From Vibrio tubiashii ATCC 19109 (GTDB lineage Bacteria > Pseudomonadota > Gammaproteobacteria > Enterobacterales > Vibrionaceae): 64,000 nt of DNA. Shown here piece after piece: positions 46,729-56,207 of the stretch. The DNA is taken from assembly GCF_000772105.1 (NCBI RefSeq), contig NZ_CP009354.1:434001-498000 (forward strand), in the 5' to 3' direction. Below the pieces are notes generated by a model that saw nothing but the letters and a program-made list of their open reading frames with translations, did not search any database and had not been told where the DNA came from. The translations under genes were made by a program, and so were the position numbers. Numbering within the stretch: the stretch's first letter is position 1; every line of letters starts with the position of its first letter.

Positions 46729-48354
46729 ATGAAAGAAAAAAATTATTTATGGAAAACCAGTAGCGGAGCGCTCGCTTTGCTACTGGTTTTGCCGATCTTA
46801 GCGATATTCATGACTGCTGTTGGCGAAACCAATGAGCTTTTTACTCATTTGATGTCAACGGTAATGCCGACTTACGCATTTAATACCGTGGTTCTAGTCG
46901 CCGGTACTATGGCACTGTCTCTTCTTTTTGGTATCCCTTCCGCATGGATAATGGCGATGTGCCGTACCCCTGGTGAGCGCGTTTTGCAATGGGCGCTGGT
47001 GCTTCCTCTTGCGATGCCTGGTTATATCGTAGGTTACATTTTTACAGATTGGTTCGACTTTGCAGGGCCTGTGCAAATATTACTGCGTGATTTGACCGGG
47101 TGGGGACCAGGTGATTATTGGTTTCCAGACATTCGAACTTTAACTGGCGCGATTATTGTTCTCGCCTTAGTGCTTTATCCTTACGTATACCTGCTATGCC
47201 GCGCAGCATTTATGGAGCAAAACGTTTCTCTGCTCCAATCGGCGCGACTTCTGAAGTGCTCGCCGTGGGAGAGCTTTCGCCGTATTTCTTTACCTTTAGT
47301 CAGACCGTCTATTGCCGTCGGACTTTCGCTGGTGGCAATGGAAACCATTGGTGATTTTGGTACGGTCAGCTATTTCGCAGTTAATACCTTAACCACAGCG
47401 GTCTATGACACTTGGCTTGGTTACTCAAGCTTAACTGCCGCAGCGAAAATCTCAGCGATAATGTTGGTTGTCGTGATTCTATTACTTAGCTCAGAACGCT
47501 ATAGTCGCCGTAAACAAAAACTGTTTCAAAATCAGTTTAGTAGCCGAGAAGACTTCCGTTATCAGTTAGTAGGTTGGAAAAAATGGCTAGCCTTATCTTG
47601 GTGCTGGGGGCTTGTTTGTGTTGCCTTTATCTTCCCGCTAGGCCAATTAATTATCTATGCGTACAAATACTTCGCTCAAAGCTGGACGGCGGAATTTCGC
47701 GAGTATGCGCTCAATAGCTTGTATGTTTCGCTCACTGCTGCGGTGATTGGTGTTGTGGTCGCACTGATTGTTAACTTCTGCCAACGCGTTAATCCTGGGC
47801 GTAAGAGCCTCGCATTTATGCGCTTATCCTCAATGGGGTACGCGGTGCCAGGAACGGTGCTTGCTATTGGCGTGATGGTTCCGGTGCTATTCATGGACCA
47901 CTTAGTCAATGACATTGCTAAGTTTATGGACTGGGGCAGACCTGGGCTAATTTTTTCTGGTTCCATGTTTGCGTTGATCTTTGCCATGGTGGTGCGTTTC
48001 TCAGCCGTTGCTATCGGCAGTATTGAAAGCAGTTTAAGTAAAGTCTCTCCTTCACTGGACATGGCATCAAGAACCATGGGGTGCAGCGCCAATGCCATGC
48101 TTTGGCGCATCCACTTACCACTGGTACGTAGAGGGGCTTTAATCGCGGGACTATTAGTGTTTATCGAGTCAATGAAAGAGCTTAATGCAGCCTTGCTGCT
48201 GCGTCCTTTCAACTTTGAAACCTTAGCCACCTATGTTTATAACTTTGCCTCTGACGAGCATCTAGAACTAGCGGCAATGCCCGCCGTTCTATTGGTCTTG
48301 GTCGGCTTAGTGCCTTTAGTTATTGTTAACCGTTCACTGGAGCATTCCCACTAA
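46729..48354 (+). CDS. fbpB: Ferric iron ABC transporter permease FbpB
   Basis: Inner-membrane permease made of two fused binding-protein-dependent permease domains (541 residues, about 12 hydrophobic segments), the FbpB/SfuB/HitB type. Two EAA-type loops that contact the ATPase are visible, LLKCSPWESFRRISLPLVRP and MGCSANAMLWRIHLPLVRR. Its stop overlaps the fbpC start by one base (TAATG). Confidence 0.95.
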   Translation: MKEKNYLWKTSSGALALLLVLPILAIFMTAVGETNELFTHLMSTVMPTYAFNTVVLVAGTMALSLLFGIPSAWIMAMCRTPGERVLQWALVLPLAMPGYIVGYIFTDWFDFAGPVQILLRDLTGWGPGDYWFPDIRTLTGAIIVLALVLYPYVYLLCRAAFMEQNVSLLQSARLLKCSPWESFRRISLPLVRPSIAVGLSLVAMETIGDFGTVSYFAVNTLTTAVYDTWLGYSSLTAAAKISAIMLVVVILLLSSERYSRRKQKLFQNQFSSREDFRYQLVGWKKWLALSWCWGLVCVAFIFPLGQLIIYAYKYFAQSWTAEFREYALNSLYVSLTAAVIGVVVALIVNFCQRVNPGRKSLAFMRLSSMGYAVPGTVLAIGVMVPVLFMDHLVNDIAKFMDWGRPGLIFSGSMFALIFAMVVRFSAVAIGSIESSLSKVSPSLDMASRTMGCSANAMLWRIHLPLVRRGALIAGLLVFIESMKELNAALLLRPFNFETLATYVYNFASDEHLELAAMPAVLLVLVGLVPLVIVNRSLEHSH

Positions 48355-49385
48355 TGAGCTGTGCATTATCAATCAAAGACTTAACGTGTAAATACGATGA
48401 GCAAACGACAGTGCTTGAGTCGCTATCGCTAGAAGTTGAGCAAGGTGAAATTGTTTGTCTATTAGGGGCGAGTGGGTGCGGTAAAACAACTCTGCTCAAA
48501 GCGATTGCTGGTTTGCTGCCTTTAAGCTCGGGCACTATGAGCCTGAACTGTATGACTATTGATGATGGAGCGAATTGGCTCCCACCAGAGCAGCGTAACA
48601 TCGGTATGATTTTTCAAGATTACGCGCTGTTCCCTCACCTAACGGTGGCTGAGAATGTTGCTTTTGGTCTACGTAAACTATCGCTTAGTGAGCAAAAAGC
48701 TAAAGTTGAAGAGATGCTAGCCTTGGTCCACTTGGATGGTTATGGTGAGCGCTATCCTCACCAACTCTCTGGTGGTCAACAACAGCGCGTCGCAATAGCA
48801 CGTTCTTTGGCGTATAAGCCAGATCTCTTACTGCTCGATGAGCCGTTCTCAAACATTGATACTCAAGTGCGTCATGAGCTTATTGCTCAGATCCGCAAGA
48901 TCTTTAAGAAGCAAGGGGTAACGGCGATATTCGTTACTCACAGCCGTGAAGAAGCGTTTGCCTTTGCAGACAAGATGGCTGTGATGAATCATGGCGTGAT
49001 AGAACAGTATGGCACAGCAAGTGAGCTCTACTATCAACCATCAAGCAAGTTTGTGGCAGACTTTTTGGGTGGTGGTAGCTACTTAACGGCTAAGCGTTCT
49101 TCTGAGTCTCAGTTTGAAACTGAATTAGGCTTGGTTGAAGCCACTGCGCAGCAGCATATTCAAATTGGCGATCATTGTGAGCTCCTGCTTCGACCTCAGC
49201 ATGTGCAGATCAGCGCGGCTGAAGAGAGTACAGTCACTGTGCTAGAACAACAGTTTATGGGTGATCACTGCCGTTATGTGATTGATGCTAGTGGTAGTCG
49301 ATTATTAGCAAGCTCAGCAGAGCCTCTGACCATAGGCCAGCAGGTGTCGGTTAAGGTTGAGACCCAAGGTGTGCTCGCTTTCTAG
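48354..49385 (+). CDS. fbpC: Ferric iron ABC transporter ATPase FbpC
   Basis: ATP-binding subunit, 343 residues. Walker A LGASGCGKTT, signature LSGGQQQRVAIARS, Walker B LLLLDEPFSN, switch histidine in FVTHSREE, and a C-terminal TOBE-like regulatory domain (from about 240). Translationally coupled to fbpB. Converges on the mutase gene. Confidence 0.95.
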   Translation: MSCALSIKDLTCKYDEQTTVLESLSLEVEQGEIVCLLGASGCGKTTLLKAIAGLLPLSSGTMSLNCMTIDDGANWLPPEQRNIGMIFQDYALFPHLTVAENVAFGLRKLSLSEQKAKVEEMLALVHLDGYGERYPHQLSGGQQQRVAIARSLAYKPDLLLLDEPFSNIDTQVRHELIAQIRKIFKKQGVTAIFVTHSREEAFAFADKMAVMNHGVIEQYGTASELYYQPSSKFVADFLGGGSYLTAKRSSESQFETELGLVEATAQQHIQIGDHCELLLRPQHVQISAAEESTVTVLEQQFMGDHCRYVIDASGSRLLASSAEPLTIGQQVSVKVETQGVLAF

Positions 49386-49395
49386 CTAAAAAAGT

Positions 49396-49415
49396 GCCCG
49401 GCTTAGTCGCCGGGC
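49396..49415. terminator. Stem-loop between convergent fbpC and the mutase gene
   Basis: GCCCGGC / GCCGGGC with a 6-nt loop, 10 bp past the fbpC stop. An A run precedes it, which gives a T run on the minus strand, so it may end transcripts from both sides; on the plus strand the T run is poor. Confidence 0.55.
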
Positions 49416-49452
49416 TAATTGTATTCACCTATAGGGAAGTGAATTCAGTTAA

Positions 49453-50865
49453 TTAGAGTTGTAAAAACGCTTTAACTTGTTGTACGACCTGTTCGGCGGT
49501 CTCTTTGTCTGCCATTTCTGCAAAGATACGTAGTAGTGGTTCTGTACCCGAGAAGCGCGCAATTACCCAACCACCATTCTTGAAGTAGACCTTAGCGCCA
49601 TCTTCATAGCTCACCTTATCTATCTCAAACTCAAAATCAGGCAATTGTTTTTCAACGTAAATACGATTGTAGAGCACCTCTTTTTGGGCTGGTTTAAAGG
49701 TACAGTCTCCCTCAGCGGTATAGGCATAGCCATACTTGCCATATATCTCATCCAGTAGCTCTGACAGTTTCTTGCCAGTCACAGAGATCATTTCAACCAA
49801 TAGGCTAGAGGCGAAAACGCCGTCTTTACCCTTGATGTGTCCACGGATGGTAAGGCCACCAGAACTTTCACCGCCAATCAGCGAATCATCGGCTTCCATT
49901 TGTGAACTGATATGTTTAAAGCCTACCGGCACTTCAAATGATTTCTCACCATGATCAGCGGCGATCTTATCGAGAATATGCGTAGTGGCAATATTACGAA
50001 CCACGGAACCTTTCCAGCCTTTGTACTCTAGTAGGTAGTAGTAAAGCAGGATCAGCACTTCGTTAGGATGAATAAAGTGGCCTTTTTCATCGATGATGCC
50101 TAAACGGTCAGCATCACCATCGGTTCCGATACCAATGTCGTACCCTTCGGCGGCCACAAGGTGTTTTAGCCTATACAAGGTCGCGGCACTCGGTGAAGGC
50201 ATCAAACCACCAAAATCTGGGTTCTTACCATCATTGATCACATCGACATCACAACGGCCGTTAATCAGCACAGTTTGCAGCGCGTTTTTTGCCACACCAA
50301 ACATAGGGTCGATCAAAACACGCAAGTTGGCTTTCTTAATTGATTCAATGTCGATGAAGTTAATGATCGAATCGACAAACTCGTTCATTGGGTTGATGAC
50401 ATCGATCAGTTTGTCTTCAACCGCTTGGTCGAAATCAACCGACTTAACCTGCTCAGCACTTAGCTGGCTAATTTGCGTTTCGATCTTTTCAGTGATGATT
50501 TCATCAGCGTCACGCCCGCCTTGAATAAAGACTTTGATACCATTGTAGTCGGCTGGGTTGTGTGAAGCGGTGATACAGGCAGAGTAGGCGCAGCCCATCT
50601 CTTTGGCCTTAAACATCACAATTGGCGTTGGAACGAATTTGTCGATAAAGCTGACGGTAATGCCGTTTGCAGCTAAAACCTCTGTAAACCAGCGACCTGC
50701 TTTATCTGATAAAAAGCGACGGTCGTAACCAATTACGAATCCTTTTTCAGCCACTTGCTCTTGATTGATGATGTTGGCCAGAGCTTGAGCCACTAAGCGA
50801 ACATTGTCTTTAGTGAACTCTTCGCCAATGAATGCGCGCCAGCCACCTGTTCCAAATTTAATCAT
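49453..50865 (-). CDS. Phosphohexomutase of the chitin operon (phosphoglucomutase/phosphomannomutase family)
   Basis: Alpha-D-phosphohexomutase, 470 residues. Active-site serine loop ITASHNPADYNG, metal loop GTDGDADRLG, sugar loop GGESSGG and phosphate loop RFSGTEPLLRI are all present. As last gene after chitobiose phosphorylase, which releases GlcNAc-1-phosphate, it most likely converts that to GlcNAc-6-phosphate; the substrate is inferred from context. A terminator-like hairpin precedes it, so its expression may be lower than that of chbP. Confidence 0.9.
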   Translation of the reverse strand: MIKFGTGGWRAFIGEEFTKDNVRLVAQALANIINQEQVAEKGFVIGYDRRFLSDKAGRWFTEVLAANGITVSFIDKFVPTPIVMFKAKEMGCAYSACITASHNPADYNGIKVFIQGGRDADEIITEKIETQISQLSAEQVKSVDFDQAVEDKLIDVINPMNEFVDSIINFIDIESIKKANLRVLIDPMFGVAKNALQTVLINGRCDVDVINDGKNPDFGGLMPSPSAATLYRLKHLVAAEGYDIGIGTDGDADRLGIIDEKGHFIHPNEVLILLYYYLLEYKGWKGSVVRNIATTHILDKIAADHGEKSFEVPVGFKHISSQMEADDSLIGGESSGGLTIRGHIKGKDGVFASSLLVEMISVTGKKLSELLDEIYGKYGYAYTAEGDCTFKPAQKEVLYNRIYVEKQLPDFEFEIDKVSYEDGAKVYFKNGGWVIARFSGTEPLLRIFAEMADKETAEQVVQQVKAFLQL

Positions 50866-50887
50866 AGTGATAATCCTTTAAGTAAAA

Positions 50888-50907
50888 GAGCCTCTCGAAA
50901 GAGGCTC
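50888..50907 (-). terminator. Stem-loop with T run between chbP and the mutase gene
   Basis: On the minus strand GAGCCTCT-TTCG-AGAGGCTC is followed by TTTTAC. An 8-bp stem with a stable TTCG loop, 11 bp past the chbP stop, likely a partial terminator inside the operon. Confidence 0.75.
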
Positions 50908-50917
50908 ATTGCTGGCG

Positions 50918-53323
50918 TTAACCAAGAACAACCACAACGTCGTTGATACTGCCTTCCGCTTGAACTGGAACAGCGCCTGTCACTGCTTGTCCGTTAACCG
51001 TGATCGACTTGACCCCTTTGCTTACTGAGTTTGGGTTTTCGACCTTGATGTTGTATGTCGCACCTAACCACTGACGAGTGACTTCAAAGCCAGGCCAGTC
51101 AGTTGGAATACATGGATCTATGGTTAAGCCATCAAAACCGGTACGTACACCTAAGATGAAGTTGGTTACCGCGAAGTAAGCCCAGCCCGAAGTGCCCGTC
51201 AACCATGGGTGATTAGCGCGACCATGATCTTGGTGATCACGTCCCATAATGAACTGCACGTATGAGTAAGGTTCAGCAATGCGCTTTTCTATGATGTCAT
51301 TTTGGTTGTATGGGTTGAGCGCATCGTAGAATTTCATTGCGCGGTTACCACGACCAAGTTTCGCTTCAGCTACCCACGCCCACGGGTTTGGATGCGAGAA
51401 GATAGCGCCGTTTTCTTTTACGCCCTGGTATACACGGGTGACAAAGCCGATATCATCGTTCGGTGTTGCAAATGAAGGGGCGTTAAGATGTAGACCGTAT
51501 TCTGAGAATAGGTTCTCATCTACCGCATCCATCGCTTTTTCACCGCGCTCTTGCGATACCGCGCCTGATAGAACGGCAAGAGTGTTAGACTCTAAGTGGA
51601 TACGGCCTTCGGTCTGTTGTGCAGTACCAATCTTATCGCCATTTTTGGTCAGGCCACGGATGTACCAGCCACCTTCATCATCCCAAAGGTGCGTTTCACA
51701 CGCTTCACGAACATTGGCCGCCATTTCGGTGTATTTCTCTACATCTGCATCGCGACCTAAGTATTTGGCCAGGTCGATGAACTCTTGCAGAGCCCAGAAG
51801 TGGAGGAATGAAACCATCGAGGATTCACCGCCACCTAGGTTTAGACAGTCGTTCCAGTCGGCACGTAAACCTTTACAGATACCGGTTTGACCGACATATT
51901 CCGCCGAGAAATCGAGTGCGGCTTTCATATGCTCGTAAACTGATGCGTCTCCGCCGTCAGCGTAAGGAATGACTTCCTCGAAGAAACTATGCTCGCCAGT
52001 TTCCATCACGTACTTACAGATGGTAGGAACTAGCCATAGATGATCATCTGAACAAGTATCTTCAATGCCGTGGATCTTATCTTCATCAGATGGTGTCGGA
52101 ACTACGGTTGGAGATTTTGAAGGCTCAACATCTGCTTTTTCAGGATCGAACCAATCAGGATCAAATAGGTGTAGACCGTAACCAGCCTTAACTTGACCAC
52201 GTAGAAGATCAACAAGACGTTTACGTGTCATTGCCGCATTTGAATGTGGGACTGAAATCGCGTCCTGAGCAGTATCTCGGTAGCCCAGACCAGTACGTCC
52301 GCCGACTTCAATGAAAGAAGCAAAGCGAGACCAAACCACACAGGTTTCAGCTTGGTATAGAGTCCAAGCGTTGATCATAGTATCTAAGCCTTCGTTCGGC
52401 GATTTGACTTGGAACTTAGCACAGCGCTCGTCCCAGTGCGCTTTAATGCCTGCAAACGCAGCATCGACATTCGCGAGGTCTTGATACTTTTCACGTAGAC
52501 GTTCGCCATTACCTTTACCGATACCTAGAATGTAAGCAAAGCGTACTTCTTCGCCAGGTTGGATGGTGAACTGCTTGTGTAGCGAACCACAGTGGTTGTA
52601 ACAAGTTTGCGCGCTGTTGGTACATTTACCTTGTTCAACGGCAATTGGATTTGCTTCGTCACGGTATAGACCTAGGAAGCTATCACGTTGACCGTCGTAT
52701 GAGTCAGGGTCGAATGTAGAGGCTAGGTAGTAGAAGCCTTCAAAGTCGTTGGTGTTGTAGTACAGGTCATACTCAATCACGCCATCTTTGTACTCAGTTC
52801 CTGCTGAGTACAGTGACATTTGGTGGTTCTGATTGTCAGACTGAATGTGGCTGAATGAGAACTCAACAAATGAGAAGGCACTGATAGTACGTGGCTTATC
52901 AGAAGTGTTTTTAATCACAACATCCCAAACTTCCGCATCTTCGCCTTTTGGTACAAAGAGCGTTTTTGTCGCTTCGATGCCGTTGTAATCACACTTGAAC
53001 TTTGAATATGACAAACCGTGACGCACTTCATAGCTTGCTTCATCTAAGCTTTTCGCCACCGGCTGCCATGAGATTGACCAGTAATCGCCAGTTTGATCAT
53101 CGCGCAGGTAAACATAGTGACCCGGGCGATCAAAAGTTGCGTTAGGACGGAATTTGGTAACACGGTTATATTCAGGTGAGTTATAGAATGAGTAACCCCC
53201 TGCATTGTGCGAGATGACAGTACAGAACTTCTCTGTGCCTAAGTAGTTAGTCCATGGCGCAGGTACGTCTGGTCGAGTGATGACGTATTCACGATTGTCG
53301 TTATCGAAATAGCCGTATTTCAT
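50918..53323 (-). CDS. chbP: N,N'-diacetylchitobiose phosphorylase (GH94)
   Basis: Cytoplasmic enzyme that cleaves (GlcNAc)2 with phosphate to GlcNAc-1-phosphate and GlcNAc, saving ATP. 801 residues, the same length as the structurally known V. proteolyticus enzyme and closely similar along its length. The catalytic acid is the aspartate of RADWNDCLN (about residue 492). The N-terminal beta-sandwich begins MKYGYFDNDNREYVITRPDV. Downstream of the GH20 hexosaminidase. Confidence 0.97.
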   Translation of the reverse strand: MKYGYFDNDNREYVITRPDVPAPWTNYLGTEKFCTVISHNAGGYSFYNSPEYNRVTKFRPNATFDRPGHYVYLRDDQTGDYWSISWQPVAKSLDEASYEVRHGLSYSKFKCDYNGIEATKTLFVPKGEDAEVWDVVIKNTSDKPRTISAFSFVEFSFSHIQSDNQNHQMSLYSAGTEYKDGVIEYDLYYNTNDFEGFYYLASTFDPDSYDGQRDSFLGLYRDEANPIAVEQGKCTNSAQTCYNHCGSLHKQFTIQPGEEVRFAYILGIGKGNGERLREKYQDLANVDAAFAGIKAHWDERCAKFQVKSPNEGLDTMINAWTLYQAETCVVWSRFASFIEVGGRTGLGYRDTAQDAISVPHSNAAMTRKRLVDLLRGQVKAGYGLHLFDPDWFDPEKADVEPSKSPTVVPTPSDEDKIHGIEDTCSDDHLWLVPTICKYVMETGEHSFFEEVIPYADGGDASVYEHMKAALDFSAEYVGQTGICKGLRADWNDCLNLGGGESSMVSFLHFWALQEFIDLAKYLGRDADVEKYTEMAANVREACETHLWDDEGGWYIRGLTKNGDKIGTAQQTEGRIHLESNTLAVLSGAVSQERGEKAMDAVDENLFSEYGLHLNAPSFATPNDDIGFVTRVYQGVKENGAIFSHPNPWAWVAEAKLGRGNRAMKFYDALNPYNQNDIIEKRIAEPYSYVQFIMGRDHQDHGRANHPWLTGTSGWAYFAVTNFILGVRTGFDGLTIDPCIPTDWPGFEVTRQWLGATYNIKVENPNSVSKGVKSITVNGQAVTGAVPVQAEGSINDVVVVLG

Positions 53324-53384
53324 GTTGATTTCCTTTTTACCAAGCTGCCATTTTAGCAGCCAAAAATTTAAGCTAGTGAAAACC

Positions 53385-53403
53385 GCGAATGCTCACCATT
53401 CGC
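53385..53403 (-). terminator. Stem-loop after the hexosaminidase gene
   Basis: GCGAATG / CATTCGC with a 5-nt loop, 8 bp past the stop, followed on the minus strand by GGTTTTC. A second small hairpin (GCTGC/GCAGC) lies near 53345-53360. Likely mRNA 3'-end or attenuator structures before chbP. Confidence 0.45.
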
Positions 53404-53410
53404 TCCAGTG

Positions 53411-55321
53411 TTATTTCCACGGTTGACGGTAGTTAATGTCTTGCCTGTCGAGTAAAGGTAAATGACCTTTTAACCGTGCTAAATAGTCTTCCCAATCTCG
53501 TTCGGACTTCTCTGTCCAACAAGCTTCTGCCATGGCAGTGAGCCTTGGGAAAACCATGTAATCCATGCGATTTTGCTGTGTGATGATTTCGCTCCATAGT
53601 GCGCACTGAATACCCAAAATTCGTTTTCTTATTGGGTCGTTATCAGGGACTTGCGCTAATGGCTCATAGCGGTAAGCATTTTCGAGAGGGATAACCGCTG
53701 CCCAATCGACCCCAGGTTCCTCTGGGCTGTAGTCTTGGGTCATATCTAAATAAGTCGATTGACCCGGCTGTAAAATGACATCAAAGCCTTGTTTAGCGCA
53801 GTTGAGAGCAGCCTCTTCACTGAGCCAAGAGTATATGACAGTGTCTTTGCTCACTTTATTGCCGTGTTGAGCTTCTTCCCAGCCCACCATGCGTTTACCC
53901 AGTGAGCGAAGCTTTTTCTCCGCATAACCTAGAAGATGACCTTGGAGCTCTTTAGCGCTCTGATAACCCTTCTCTTGCATCAATTTCTGACAGGCTGGGC
54001 TTTCTAGCCATACGCCATCAGGTACTTCATCGGCACCAATATGAACCCAAGGGGAGGGGAATAGCTCAGCAACTTCTTGCAAAACCTTGTCGAGGAACTC
54101 GTAAGTGCCAGCAAGGGCTGGCGAGAGCACATTGTCGTTGTAGTGCTGAATACTGCGATATTGAGAACGATCATTCGGATCTTGTAATAGCTCAGGTAAA
54201 GACTTGATCGCCGCACGACAGTGACCTGGAATATCGATCTCTGGAATTATGTTGATCCCGCGTTCGTCCGCGTAAGCAATCACTTCTTTGACTTCTTCTT
54301 GGCTGTAATAACCGCCATAGGTGTCAGCTAGGTGACTGTACTGAGGTTCAAGCGCCGTCCCAACTCCGCGGTAGCCGCCAGTCTTGGTTAACGCTGGTAG
54401 CGCTTTGATTTCCAGACGCCATCCTTCGTCATCGGTTAGGTGCCAGTGGAAGGTATTAAATTTGTAATGGGCGAGTTGATTGATTAAACGCTTCACCATC
54501 TCAACTGAGTGAAAGTGGCGAGCACAATCCAACATCATGCCGCGATACTTAAAACGTGGCGCATCAACGACTTTAATACACGGGAGAGATAAGTTGTGGT
54601 CTTCATCTTGCTCAATTAATTGCAACAAGGTTGCGCTGGCATGAACAAAACCAGAGCGAGAGCCTGCTTCAAGTCGAACGCCCGCGCCACTCACCGTAAG
54701 TTGGTACTCACCTTCATCAAGAGTCGGATTATTTCGATAAACAATCTCGCTATGACCTATGGTTTGAGCTTTAAAATCAAACAGCCTTTCTAGCTCAAGC
54801 TGCAGCCATGTTGCGGCTTTCTCGGCTAGATTAGCTTGCAAAGTAATTTGACTAGAGCGAGTCAGTTGGAACTTACCATCAAATAGCTCGACCTTATTTG
54901 GCTTTGGAATTAGCGCAATTTCAGGCCTATCAACACTAGGTAGCTCAGCGCGTTCACGATATGGTGAGGCAAGAGCTATCGGGGTGAGGAGCACCTGATG
55001 CTTCTCTTGCCCATCATTAGCGATAATGACCGCGTCTTTTAGACCGTCTGTATAAAAGCGAAGAGGGGCAGTGTTAATGCTGAACTCACAGTAGTAGTGC
55101 TGATTTGCTTCAAGAACTTGTATGTCAGGTTTGACGGTACAGAAACTACCAACTTGTTTGATTTCTCCATGAGTGAAGCTATCAGGCAAGATAAAGCGAT
55201 CAATGATGAACTGCAGTTGCCAGTTGTCGAGTGATTGCTCGGTAAGGTTATGCAAAGTTAAACCAAAACGGCAAAACTGCTTTTGTTCGGATAGGACAGC
55301 AAGTTCTACGCGAAAGCTCAT
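53411..55321 (-). CDS. Beta-N-acetylhexosaminidase (GH20)
   Basis: Releases GlcNAc from chitooligosaccharides by substrate-assisted catalysis. The start at 55321 (MSFRVELAVLSEQKQ) has GAGGA upstream and follows gspK by 10 bp; a longer reading frame would overlap gspK by 120 bp. 636 residues: an N-terminal carbohydrate-binding-like region, then the GH20 barrel with HWHLTDDEGWR and the catalytic Asp-Glu pair in HIGADEVPDG. No signal peptide, so it is cytoplasmic, in line with imported oligomers. Confidence 0.95.
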   Translation of the reverse strand: MSFRVELAVLSEQKQFCRFGLTLHNLTEQSLDNWQLQFIIDRFILPDSFTHGEIKQVGSFCTVKPDIQVLEANQHYYCEFSINTAPLRFYTDGLKDAVIIANDGQEKHQVLLTPIALASPYRERAELPSVDRPEIALIPKPNKVELFDGKFQLTRSSQITLQANLAEKAATWLQLELERLFDFKAQTIGHSEIVYRNNPTLDEGEYQLTVSGAGVRLEAGSRSGFVHASATLLQLIEQDEDHNLSLPCIKVVDAPRFKYRGMMLDCARHFHSVEMVKRLINQLAHYKFNTFHWHLTDDEGWRLEIKALPALTKTGGYRGVGTALEPQYSHLADTYGGYYSQEEVKEVIAYADERGINIIPEIDIPGHCRAAIKSLPELLQDPNDRSQYRSIQHYNDNVLSPALAGTYEFLDKVLQEVAELFPSPWVHIGADEVPDGVWLESPACQKLMQEKGYQSAKELQGHLLGYAEKKLRSLGKRMVGWEEAQHGNKVSKDTVIYSWLSEEAALNCAKQGFDVILQPGQSTYLDMTQDYSPEEPGVDWAAVIPLENAYRYEPLAQVPDNDPIRKRILGIQCALWSEIITQQNRMDYMVFPRLTAMAEACWTEKSERDWEDYLARLKGHLPLLDRQDINYRQPWK

Positions 55322-55331
55322 AATCTTATCC

Positions 55332-56207
55332 TCAATAAAGATTGTGCTTAGGTTGACCGGCAAACATGATTGCGCCTTCAATGGCATCAAACTGCGGTTC
55401 AACGATCCAAGACTGTACTGGTGGCGAAAGCCAAGCTTTGATGCGCTCGGCAATGCTGCCCATTAAACAGATGCGAGTCGCACCTTTACGATTAAGTGCC
55501 ACTAGGAACATTTCAATATCTGCAGCTGTCTGCTTAAGCATATCGATTGCTAAGCTATCGCCCTGGTGAGCGTGTTGAAAAATTGCAGGAGAGAATTGTC
55601 CGTAGTCTCTTGGTAATGCTGATTTAGACCATTCCACTATTTGGTCGACATCATGGTTGAAATGAGCGAGAACGTGCTGAGCAAGTGGAGTCTTTTCGCC
55701 GATACCATCTTGAGCAAGAAGCACTTTTTGAATAAGACGTAGGCCCATAACAGCACCGCCACCTTGATCTGAGATTGGAAACTCTCGTCCACCGACAACG
55801 TGTTGTTGACCATTTTCAAGGTAGATACCACAAGAGCCTGTACCTGCAATCATGATCGCGCCAGCATCACCATTGTGAGCACCAATACATGCGCCGTAGG
55901 CATCGGTATTGAGTACTATTGAGGCAAACGGGTGCGGTAGGTTCATAAATGCTTGCCATGCTGATTTTTGCTCAGCACCCGCGAGAGCAAGGCCAAGATG
56001 CATACGAGCAAAGTCATTGGTGTTCAAACCACCCTGATCGGTGGCCTCAGTAATGGCTTGAACAATCGAAGCCATTGCAACTTCAACGCCTAGCAAAATA
56101 TTGGCGCTACCGCTTTTCGCTTCGCCGATTAAGTTGCCTTGTTCATCACGAATTCTGGCGCGGCAGGAAGTACCGCCACCATCAACACCAACAAATAACT
56201 TACTCAT
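55332..56207 (-). CDS. gspK: N-acetylglucosamine/glucosamine kinase (BadF/BcrA/BcrD ATPase family)
   Basis: Sugar kinase of the ASKHA fold, 291 residues. Phosphate-1 motif FVGVDGGGTSCRARI, adenosine-side motif IAGTGSCGIY, and REFPISDQGGGAVMG are visible. The V. cholerae homologue in the same position was described as the glucosamine-specific kinase GspK (not related to the type II secretion gene of that name). It overlaps the end of the GH9 gene by 8 bp. It phosphorylates free sugars released by the hexosaminidase and glucosaminidase. Confidence 0.9.
   Translation of the reverse strand: MSKLFVGVDGGGTSCRARIRDEQGNLIGEAKSGSANILLGVEVAMASIVQAITEATDQGGLNTNDFARMHLGLALAGAEQKSAWQAFMNLPHPFASIVLNTDAYGACIGAHNGDAGAIMIAGTGSCGIYLENGQQHVVGGREFPISDQGGGAVMGLRLIQKVLLAQDGIGEKTPLAQHVLAHFNHDVDQIVEWSKSALPRDYGQFSPAIFQHAHQGDSLAIDMLKQTAADIEMFLVALNRKGATRICLMGSIAERIKAWLSPPVQSWIVEPQFDAIEGAIMFAGQPKHNLY

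Noticed and set aside
55322..55453. N-terminal extension of the GH20 hexosaminidase by 44 residues
   Set aside because: It would overlap gspK by 120 bp and lacks family similarity; a GAGGA site supports the start at 55321.
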